In this document: positions 16,972-22,691 of the stretch, one piece after another
Position numbering within the stretch: position 1 is the stretch's first letter
How the letters are laid out: each line of letters begins with the position of its first letter
Assembly (NCBI GenBank): GCA_964551645.1
Contig: CAZKDV010000031.1
Location: forward strand, 1-22,691
Source of the DNA: CAZKDV01 sp964551645
GTDB lineage: Bacteria > Bacteroidota > Bacteroidia > Bacteroidales > DTU049
Direction of reading: 5' to 3'
Length of the DNA stretch: 22,691 nucleotides
Notes under the pieces: model-generated
Told to the model about the DNA's origin: nothing
Database searches by the model: none
The model's input: only the letters and a program-made list of their open reading frames with translations
Translations under genes and position numbers: made by a program

Positions 16972-17820
16972 TTATTTTATTGTTTGAAGAACATCAATGA
17001 GGAGAATATTAATTACATAAAAAAGTATTACTCCGCCAATAGCTAAAAGTAAAGCTTTGTAATTAAACACATTAGTAGTTTCGTTTTTCAATAAATTTAT
17101 AGGTTTATTATCCCTATACACTCTAAGATAAGGAACAAACACAGTTATAATTAATATAAGTGCCTCTGTTAGCTCATAAATTCGCAAATGATAAAAGTGT
17201 ATAAAAATCAGCACATAAGTTGCTACAATCACAGGCACAACAGCTATAAATGTATATAATTCCATTCTTTGTCGTCTTGTTCTAACTAATTCTAAAGAAA
17301 TTGAAAATCGTAAAAACTTTCTATGAAAGAAATAGCCAACAACTAATAAGCCTACAGAAGCAATAAAAACTATCATATACAAAGCAGGCTGCGGAAGAAA
17401 CATATAAACTACTGTCCAATAAAAATCTCTTCTCAGCATTATATCTTTAGCAATAGTGCCAAGAGTAAGAACCACAGAAACAACATACAGCCACAAAAAC
17501 CAAAGTTTTGTAAGTCCTCTCATATATTTAAACTTATTAAAAGAATACAAGCTACCAACTATCATTAAAGAAGATGTTATAACTCCAATACTATATGTAA
17601 CCATAATTCTTTTTATTGTCCAAAATGTAGGATCTTTCGTTACGCAGTTTACATCAAAATTGGCTATTTCAATCTCACCTCCGAAATAGTTAATTGTCAA
17701 ATATCTTACAAGTCCTATAACAAACTTTGCGAAAATAAATGCTGAAATTAAACATAAGGTAGAATTAGCTACCATTATGAATTCATTCCCGTATTTATTG
17801 CTGTATAAATTCTTTCCCAT
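16972..17820 (-). CDS. Unrecognised seven-helix membrane protein, exosortase partner candidate
   Basis: I do not recognise a family. The 282-residue product is almost wholly membrane-embedded, with hydrophobic stretches at about 15-40, 70-92, 105-122, 138-163, 189-209, 214-231 and 254-277. A loop at about 45-66 between the first two helices contains a single cysteine (VNCVTKD). A strongly basic cytosolic-type loop (LVRTRRQR, 178-185) separates helices four and five. There is no HExxH or other obvious catalytic motif. It is the first gene of its run and its stop lies 7 bases before the exosortase ATG, so the two are almost certainly co-expressed. Small polytopic partners next to exosortases are known in Bacteroidota (for example with XrtF), which makes an assembly or accessory role plausible but unproven. 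Confidence 0.75.
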   Translation of the reverse strand: MGKNLYSNKYGNEFIMVANSTLCLISAFIFAKFVIGLVRYLTINYFGGEIEIANFDVNCVTKDPTFWTIKRIMVTYSIGVITSSLMIVGSLYSFNKFKYMRGLTKLWFLWLYVVSVVLTLGTIAKDIMLRRDFYWTVVYMFLPQPALYMIVFIASVGLLVVGYFFHRKFLRFSISLELVRTRRQRMELYTFIAVVPVIVATYVLIFIHFYHLRIYELTEALILIITVFVPYLRVYRDNKPINLLKNETTNVFNYKALLLAIGGVILFYVINILLIDVLQTIK

Positions 17821-17849
17821 GTAATTAATTATTGAGATTAATTAGCACT

Positions 17850-17866
17850 TTTGTTTCACAAACAAA
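17850..17866. promoter_or_regulatory. Perfect palindrome at predicted transcription start of the exosortase operon
   Basis: TTTGTTT-CAC-AAACAAA is a perfect 7-bp inverted repeat with a 3-base centre. A C:G pair and a G:T wobble extend it outward to 17848-17868. It falls directly downstream of the -7 element at 17869-17876, overlapping the expected +1 region and about 30 bases before the ATG at 17820. It could be a regulator operator or a 5'-leader hairpin. In an A/T-rich gap a chance origin is possible. Confidence 0.35.
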
Positions 17867-17868
17867 GG

Positions 17869-17876
17869 CAAAATTA
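17869..17876 (-). promoter_or_regulatory. Bacteroidota -7 promoter element for the exosortase operon
   Basis: The minus strand reads TAATTTTG followed by CC, matching TAnnTTTG. A TTG lies 23 bases upstream, at the outer limit of -33 spacing. The predicted leader is about 40 bases. The element lies inside the 242-base divergent gap between this operon and the M23 peptidase gene. Confidence 0.5.
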
Positions 17877-18050
17877 AAACAAAATTTTTAATCTGATAAC
17901 AATTAAACTGTGTAAATTATTCTAATTTTTCAAAAATACAATTTAATATACCTCTAATTTGTCCATCTAACATATAAAAATATACATACAAACTATTGTG
18001 AATTTATATCAAACTTGCTTTTTTTAATTTAATTCAAAAAAGTATTTTCA

Positions 18051-18058
18051 TATTTTTG
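18051..18058 (+). promoter_or_regulatory. Bacteroidota -7 promoter element abutting the M23 peptidase start
   Basis: TATTTTTG followed by C matches TAnnTTTG and ends only 4 bases before the ATG at 18063. With normal spacing transcription would begin at or next to the start codon, giving a leaderless or nearly leaderless mRNA. No strong -33 TTG is seen at the right distance. Confidence 0.4.
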
Positions 18059-18062
18059 CAAA

Positions 18063-18974
18063 ATGAAACCTTACTCCATTCTTATAGTTTTATTTTTTAT
18101 TTTATTAAAAAATACTTTCTCTCAAGAAAATCAATCCTATTTTTATTTCTATGAAAGTATAAATGACAGTATAGATATTTCAAATAACTTTTACGATTAT
18201 AGCGATTCTCTGCTATATATTTTCAATGATACTACTTTTTTTTGCGAATGGGATACCAACAAAGTTCATTATAAAGGCATGAATTGGAATGAATTTGGTG
18301 ATTCTATCGTTTTGCCCCTTTTGATAAGTCAAAATCAAAAATATGCACATCCCTTTGAAGATATAGTTACTTCAAAATATGGAAGACGAAGAAATAGATT
18401 TCATTACGGAATAGATGTAAATCTAAATGTTGGTGATAGCGTACGAAATTCTTTTGACGGCTTTGTCAGATACACCGGCTATAATGGCGGATATGGCAAT
18501 GTTGTTGTTGTTAGGCACTTAAATGGGCTTGAAACTGTATATGCTCATCTTAGCAAAATATTAGTAGAAACAGGTAAGTTTATTCAAGCTGGCGAATATG
18601 TTGGTTTAGGCGGTAGAACAGGACGATCAACTGGGGCACATTTACATTTCGAAGTTAGATTTTTAGGTGTAGCAATAAACCCGCAACATATTATTGACTT
18701 TAAAGAATACACTTTAATTTCAGACACCTTAATTTTGCTAAAAAAGAGTTTCTCTACTGCCCCAAATGTACCACCTAATATTTCAGTTGCCAAAATTGGA
18801 AGTGATGGACAAGCTCAAGAAATGGAAAATCCGGTATATCATACTATAAGAAAAGGTGAAACTCTCGGTCATATAGCCACACGATATAAAACAACTGTTG
18901 CAAAACTTTGCCAACTCAATGGAATTAGTCGGAATGCCATAATCAGAGAAGGTCGCAAACTTAGAGTTAGATAA
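18063..18974 (+). CDS. Secreted M23 peptidoglycan endopeptidase with C-terminal LysM
   Basis: A 303-residue cell-wall hydrolase or divisome-type protein exported to the periplasm. An N-terminal signal peptide (about 1-20, hydrophobic core SILIVLFFILL, likely cut near Ser20-Gln21) is followed by a divergent 70-residue linker and the M23/LytM domain (about 95-215). The zinc ligands are complete: HYGID (His114, Asp118) and HLHFE (His193, His195), with the catalytic-type His162 in YAHLS. A LysM peptidoglycan-binding repeat closes the protein (258-303; VYHTIRKGETLGHIATRY...LCQLNGIS). The full set of ligands implies an active enzyme rather than an EnvC/NlpD-type activator. It leads a plus-strand pair with the GT39 gene, 31 bases apart. 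Confidence 0.93.
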   Translation: MKPYSILIVLFFILLKNTFSQENQSYFYFYESINDSIDISNNFYDYSDSLLYIFNDTTFFCEWDTNKVHYKGMNWNEFGDSIVLPLLISQNQKYAHPFEDIVTSKYGRRRNRFHYGIDVNLNVGDSVRNSFDGFVRYTGYNGGYGNVVVVRHLNGLETVYAHLSKILVETGKFIQAGEYVGLGGRTGRSTGAHLHFEVRFLGVAINPQHIIDFKEYTLISDTLILLKKSFSTAPNVPPNISVAKIGSDGQAQEMENPVYHTIRKGETLGHIATRYKTTVAKLCQLNGISRNAIIREGRKLRVR

Positions 18975-19005
18975 AACATATTCATAAAAAAACTATTTTT
19001 TCAGT

Positions 19006-20577
19006 ATGACTACTCTCTTTTTAAATTCTCATTTTACTGCTTTTCAATATATTAGTTTATATGGAGGAGTCTTATTAATGATATTTGCTGTCATAGCATG
19101 GCACGGATTACAAAAACATAAAATTGGTTTAATCTTATTAGTTATTTCAGCAATAATATTGCGTTTTAGCTTTATTCAATTTGATAGTTTTTTGCATATA
19201 TGGGACGAAAGATTTCATGCTCTTGTGGCACGCAATTTAATAGATAATCCATTAAAACCCACTCTTTACCAAAATCCACTTCTACCCTACAATCCTGATG
19301 TTTGGATAACAAATCACATTTGGCTACATAAGCCTCCCTTATTTTTGTGGCAAATAGCCTTAAGCATTAAGTTATTCGGAATTAATGAGTTTGCAATACG
19401 ATTTCCATCAGCTTTAATGTCTATATTGATGTTATTCTTTTTGTGGCAAATTGGTAAAATTACTTTAAACAAACATATTGCATTTTATGCACTATTACTT
19501 TATATCCCAAGTTCATATTTTCTCGAATTAACGACAGGTTTTTTCCCAACAGATCATAATGATATTGCTTTTATTTTTTATGTAACTACATCAATATGGG
19601 GCTGGGTAAGATATAATCAGAACAAGCAAATGCGTTTTGTGATATTAACAGGAATTTTTTCTGGACTTGCTGTTTTAACAAAGTGGCTGCCCGGAATCAT
19701 AGTGTATTCGGCTTGGGGAAGTTCAATTTTGTTATCTTATGACTTAAGAACAAAATCAAAAAGCTACATACATATTGGGATTAGCATTTTAACAGCACTT
19801 ATTGTTTTTATACCATGGCAAATATATACCTATTTTCAATTTCCTTCTGAATTTGCCTACACTTCCGCAAAAAAAGCCGAACACTTTTTTGAAGTTATCG
19901 AAGGACATGACGGAACAATTTGGTATCACTTAAATATTTTAAACACAATATATGCTAAAGGAATAAAATTTCTGTTAATTCCCGCATTAATTCTACTTTA
20001 TAGAAAACTACGTAAAAAAGAATATAAAGTTGGATTCTTAACACTTTTTCTGATAGTATTTATTTTCTACAGTCTTGCAGCAACCAAAATGCCCGCATTT
20101 ACCCTTATAGCATCATCAATTGTGTTTTTGGCAATAGGAACACTTATATACGAAATCTTTTTTTTATTTAAACTTAGATATTATCGTTTCAAGCTATATG
20201 GGCGTATTTCTGCTATTGCCTTATTAACAGTTTGTATTTTTTGGTTTCTAAATATTAAGAACATTCAAAAATATCATACAGACTGGGAAATGGCTTATGC
20301 GGAATACAGAAACGAACAAACACAACAAGCCAATACACACAAAGCAATTGCAGAATTAAACTTGCCAAAAAACACAGTAATTATTAACTGTCATCAATAT
20401 GAAGCCGTAATGTGTATGTTCTATACCGGACTTACTGCTTATGATTTCATTCCACAAACTATTGACACATTAATTCAAAAAAAATTGCCAATACTTGTAC
20501 TTAATTCCGCTGATATTCCCCAAAAATTAACATCATACCCATATTGTACGATTTATGACAATATAAAACAACCCTAG
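19006..20577 (+). CDS. Glycosyltransferase family 39 membrane protein (ArnT/PMT-like)
   Basis: A 523-residue polytopic enzyme with the GT-C fold, of the ArnT/PMT-like GT39 family. Such enzymes move a sugar from polyprenyl phosphate onto a lipid, glycan or protein on the periplasmic side. The first periplasmic loop carries the acidic catalytic motif IWDERFHA (65-72, Asp67-Glu68). It is followed by HKPPLFLWQ (108-116), a very typical GT39 motif, and ATKMPAFTL later. About ten to eleven hydrophobic helices are visible, and the last 100 residues form a soluble tail. The donor could be the lipid-linked sugar made by the GT2 enzyme at 8359-9300, but that pairing is inference. Acceptor unknown. Confidence 0.88.
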   Translation: MTTLFLNSHFTAFQYISLYGGVLLMIFAVIAWHGLQKHKIGLILLVISAIILRFSFIQFDSFLHIWDERFHALVARNLIDNPLKPTLYQNPLLPYNPDVWITNHIWLHKPPLFLWQIALSIKLFGINEFAIRFPSALMSILMLFFLWQIGKITLNKHIAFYALLLYIPSSYFLELTTGFFPTDHNDIAFIFYVTTSIWGWVRYNQNKQMRFVILTGIFSGLAVLTKWLPGIIVYSAWGSSILLSYDLRTKSKSYIHIGISILTALIVFIPWQIYTYFQFPSEFAYTSAKKAEHFFEVIEGHDGTIWYHLNILNTIYAKGIKFLLIPALILLYRKLRKKEYKVGFLTLFLIVFIFYSLAATKMPAFTLIASSIVFLAIGTLIYEIFFLFKLRYYRFKLYGRISAIALLTVCIFWFLNIKNIQKYHTDWEMAYAEYRNEQTQQANTHKAIAELNLPKNTVIINCHQYEAVMCMFYTGLTAYDFIPQTIDTLIQKKLPILVLNSADIPQKLTSYPYCTIYDNIKQP

Positions 20578-20593
20578 CTTCTGTTAATTTTCC

Positions 20594-20624
20594 TTGCTCC
20601 TTATCATAAAAACATATAACTTTG
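20594..20624 (+). promoter_or_regulatory. Complete Bacteroidota-type promoter for the GWxTD gene
   Basis: A -33 TTG at 20594-20596 and a -7 TAACTTTG at 20617-20624 are separated by 20 bases, exactly the phylum's preferred arrangement. The predicted start is near 20630, giving a leader of about 20 bases to the ATG at 20651. It is the best complete promoter in the window and argues against translation from the upstream TTG-type start at 20594. Confidence 0.65.
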
Positions 20625-20650
20625 TATTTTTATATCAAATTTCAAATCAA

Positions 20651-22114
20651 ATGAAATCATATTTTTTTGCCCTTTGCTTATTAATAATTTCTGTCATCAA
20701 TCCAATAAAAGCTCAAGATAAAGACATAATGCCTTTTTTTTCTTATGCTACTTTTTACTCACCCGAACAAGGTTCGTACATTGAAACATATCTTTCTATT
20801 TTAGGTAAAAGTGTTTATTTTACAAATACTACAGACAACAAATATCAAGCACAAATTGAACTTACTTATTTGATAAAAAAAGAAGAAAATATTGTTGATT
20901 TCAAAAAAATCATTCTAAATAGTCCTGAAGTTACAGACACTACAAATATCAATTTTGCTTTAGTTGACTTGCAAAGATTTGCACTAGAAAACGGAGTTTA
21001 CGGAATTGAATTAAAACTAGCAGATATACACTCTCCCTACGAAGCATATATAATTGAAGAATCATTTTCATTAGAATATACTGCTGATTCTGTTGCTATA
21101 TCAGGTTTACAACTTATTGAAAGTTTTTCAAAAACTACAGAAACAGGACTTTTAAGCAAATCAGGCTACGACCTCATTCCTCTGCCTATCAATTTCTATC
21201 CCCAAAGTGTTAATTCACTAATATTTTATGTTGAAATATACAATACTCAATTGTTTGGCGAAAATGAGGCTTATTTAATCAAGTCGTACATCGAACAATA
21301 TGAAACCAAGCAAGTGGCAGTCAATTTGCAACACTTCAAACGCGATCGAACTAAAGACGTTACAATATATATGCACGAATTCAATATTGAAAGTTTGCGT
21401 TCGGGTAATTATTTTCTTGTTGTTGAAGTTAGGGATAAAAACAATGAATTAATCACTATAAATAAATTATTCTTCCAAAGAAGCAATCAAGTTGCTGATA
21501 CCTACTACACACTGTCTGAAATTCCGGAGCATTCGTTTGTGAGCAACTATCAATCAAAAGTGATTTTAGCTGAGCATATTCGCTCTCTACTTCCAATTGC
21601 ATCAGAACTTGAAAGAAGCTTCATTGACAAAGATGATATACTTTTAGAAGGTTTGGAAACTTTGGAACGCTTTTTTTATACATTTTGGAGCGAAAGAGAT
21701 GCTGATCCTGAAAAAGCGTGGAAAAAATATGAGTTAGAAGTGCTAAAAGTTCAAAATTCATTTGCTACGCTTATCAAAAAAGGTTATGAAACCGATCGCG
21801 GAAGGGTGTATTTGCAATATGGACCACCCAATAGCATTTCAAAACAAGAACACGAACCAAATGCTTATCCGTATGAAATATGGCATTATTACTCACTAAA
21901 TAATCAAAAGAACAGGAAATTTGTTTTTTACAATAGAGATTTAGTAACTAACGACTACGAACTATTACATTCTGATGCTATCGGAGAATTACAAAACCTA
22001 CAATGGCAAGTAAAACTTCATCAACGCACATTTACGACTAATGATCCCGATTTGCAAAGAAGCGATTGGGGTTGGGGCAGTCGTGTTAATGATTACTGGG
22101 ACAATCCTAGATAA
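20651..22114 (+). CDS. Secreted GWxTD-domain protein
   Basis: A 487-residue exported protein with the GWxTD domain, a Bacteroidota-typical domain of unknown function. The ATG at 20651 gives a clean signal peptide (MKSYFFALCLLIISV, cut near Ala21-Gln22). An open frame extends 19 codons further upstream, but those codons cover the promoter. Residues about 25-290 are beta-rich. A helical stretch leads into the GWxTD core at about 378-391, here reading GYETDRGRVYLQYGPP, so Trp is replaced by Tyr. The domain continues as YPYEIWHYY, KFVFYNRD and YELLHS. The protein ends WGWGSRVNDYWDNPR. Its role is unknown. It follows the GT39 gene by 73 bases with its own promoter. Confidence 0.85.
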   Translation: MKSYFFALCLLIISVINPIKAQDKDIMPFFSYATFYSPEQGSYIETYLSILGKSVYFTNTTDNKYQAQIELTYLIKKEENIVDFKKIILNSPEVTDTTNINFALVDLQRFALENGVYGIELKLADIHSPYEAYIIEESFSLEYTADSVAISGLQLIESFSKTTETGLLSKSGYDLIPLPINFYPQSVNSLIFYVEIYNTQLFGENEAYLIKSYIEQYETKQVAVNLQHFKRDRTKDVTIYMHEFNIESLRSGNYFLVVEVRDKNNELITINKLFFQRSNQVADTYYTLSEIPEHSFVSNYQSKVILAEHIRSLLPIASELERSFIDKDDILLEGLETLERFFYTFWSERDADPEKAWKKYELEVLKVQNSFATLIKKGYETDRGRVYLQYGPPNSISKQEHEPNAYPYEIWHYYSLNNQKNRKFVFYNRDLVTNDYELLHSDAIGELQNLQWQVKLHQRTFTTNDPDLQRSDWGWGSRVNDYWDNPR

Positions 22115-22172
22115 AAGCATGATTGAGCAAATAAAAAGCTAAATTCACTAACATATCTATATTAAATTTTTG

Positions 22173-22180
22173 TAAATTTG
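22173..22180 (+). promoter_or_regulatory. Bacteroidota -7 promoter element for rnpB
   Basis: TAAATTTG followed by C matches TAnnTTTG and ends 3 bases before the predicted 5' end of RNase P RNA, exactly where a start at +1 is expected. The local sequence is nearly identical to that ahead of rsfS on the other strand (TTGTAAATTTGCAAAT). No clear -33 TTG is present. Confidence 0.6.
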
Positions 22181-22183
22181 CAA

Positions 22184-22537
22184 ATCGTTTTTGCTGTCGC
22201 TGTTGAATTGAAAAATTCAAGAGAGGAAAGTCCGGACAACATAGAGCATCACACTTCCTAACGGGAAGATGACATTAGAAACTGTCAATGGAAAGTGCCA
22301 CAGAAACTATACCGTCCGCTTAGTGTGGATAAGGGTGAAAACGCGAGGTAAGAGCTCACGCTATACATGGGTAACTATGTGTAGGGGCAAACCCTGTGAG
22401 TTGAAAGACCAAATATACCGACTAATAAGAATTGCTCGTTCTTCGTCGGGGGGTAGGTTGATTGAGTATATTGGCAACAATATACCTAGATAAATGACAG
22501 CAACCTTAGGGTAACAGAATCCGGCTTACAAAACGAT
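22184..22537 (+). ncRNA. rnpB: RNase P RNA (bacterial class A-like)
   Basis: The catalytic RNA of RNase P, which trims the 5' leader of pre-tRNAs. Helix P1 is formed by ATCGTTTT (22184-22191) with AAAACGAT (22530-22537). P3 is a perfect 7-bp hairpin, TTGAATT/AATTCAA, closed by a GAAA tetraloop (22203-22220). The universally conserved GAGAGGAAAGTCCGG (22221-22235) and ACAGAATCCGGCTTA (22513-22527) form the P4 core. ACAGAAACTATACCG and GGTAAGAGCTCACG mark the conserved middle region. The GGGGGTAGGTTGATTGAG segment (about 22449-22466) corresponds to the P15 loop that pairs with the tRNA CCA end, followed by AGATAAATGACAG. Ends are set by the P1 helix and could shift by a few bases. Confidence 0.95.
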
Positions 22538-22544
22538 GTTTCTC

Positions 22545-22583
22545 CATCGGCAAAAGTTAATAGCTCTTGCCGATGTGCTTTTA
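22545..22583 (+). terminator. Intrinsic terminator of rnpB
   Basis: CATCGGCAA (22545-22553) pairs perfectly with TTGCCGATG (22567-22575). The loop can close further with an AG/CT pair. The stem is followed by TGCTTTTA, a short T-tract. It begins 8 bases after the P1 helix of RNase P RNA, as expected for a rho-independent terminator. It is the strongest terminator-like structure in the window. Confidence 0.7.
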
Positions 22584-22588
22584 TAATA

Positions 22589-22690
22589 CTATGAACGACT
22601 TTCTATAAGAACTTCAAGAATCCTGACTTCGACATAAAATTCCTCAACATTTCTTAACACATAGACAATCAACGCTTTACAAAAATATAT
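22589..22690 (-). CDS. Possible 3' end of an unidentified minus-strand gene (partial)
   Basis: On the minus strand a frame is open from the window edge for 33 codons and ends with TAG at 22589-22591. The visible tail reads ...VYVLRNVEEF and VEVRILEVLIESRS. The other two minus frames are blocked by stops within the first 25 bases, so this is the only frame in which a gene could enter. Convergence with rnpB would be ordinary. The piece is too short to name a family and may simply be open by chance. Confidence 0.3.
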   Translation of the reverse strand: MYFCKALIVYVLRNVEEFYVEVRILEVLIESRS

Positions 22691-22691
22691 G

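Noticed and set aside
20594..20650. Longer start for the GWxTD protein
   Set aside because: The extra 19 codons cover the -33/-7 promoter and would bury the clean signal peptide that begins at 20651.
18063..22114. Search for exosortase substrates among the exported proteins
   Set aside because: Neither the M23/LysM protein nor the GWxTD protein has a C-terminal helix with basic tail, so they are not sorting substrates of the usual kind.
22269..22493. 74-codon open frame on the plus strand
   Set aside because: It falls inside the RNase P RNA, whose conserved core and helices explain the sequence.
1..22691. CRISPR arrays, insertion sequences, tRNA genes
   Set aside because: No spaced direct repeats, transposase genes, terminal inverted repeats or tRNA cloverleaf sequences were seen in the gaps.

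Overview
The window is a strongly AT-rich chromosomal segment from a member of the Bacteroidota. The evidence is: (i) gene content typical of that phylum (DUF4199, a GWxTD-domain protein, the rsfS-ftsH-LUD-cdsA gene order, a TcdA of the 'MGAGGK' type, an exosortase-family protein); (ii) repeated copies of the Bacteroidota -7 promoter element TAnnTTTG, usually followed by C, placed just upstream of operon starts and of the RNase P RNA gene; (iii) few Shine-Dalgarno sequences. Species cannot be told from sequence alone. There is no gene-free stretch longer than about 300 bases. The longest gap, 17821-18062, is a divergent promoter region.

Layout. 1-572 (+): 3' part of a PrsW-like membrane protease. 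595-5420 (-): an operon read right to left, rsfS, ftsH, a LUD-domain gene, cdsA, then an NfrA-like nitroreductase (ribosome silencing, membrane proteolysis, phospholipid synthesis). 5566-6953 (-): S-adenosylhomocysteine hydrolase, split by a net 7-base deletion. 7032-10925 (-): envelope-glycan genes: GT9 heptosyltransferase, DUF4199 membrane protein, GT2 polyprenol-type glycosyltransferase, GT4 glycosyltransferase. 11034-13745 (-): B12-dependent class II ribonucleotide reductase. 13928-17820 (-): probable operon of an unknown seven-helix membrane protein, an exosortase-family protein, a TatD nuclease, tRNA t6A dehydratase TcdA and a YhbP-like flavin-fold protein. 18063-20577 (+): M23/LysM peptidoglycan hydrolase, then a GT39 lipid-linked-sugar glycosyltransferase. 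20651-22114 (+): GWxTD secreted protein. 22184-22537 (+): RNase P RNA (rnpB) with a terminator. The far right end holds the possible 3' tail of a minus-strand gene.

The most unusual item is the exosortase at 15837-16964. It appears to be two exosortase domains in tandem. The C-terminal copy keeps the Cys/Arg/His catalytic triad and the N-terminal copy has lost all three residues. It lies 7 bases downstream of an unrecognised polytopic membrane protein, with a candidate promoter and a perfect palindrome ahead of that gene. No sorting-signal substrate is visible in the window. The second notable item is the broken ahcY. Most of the rest is conserved housekeeping and envelope biogenesis.
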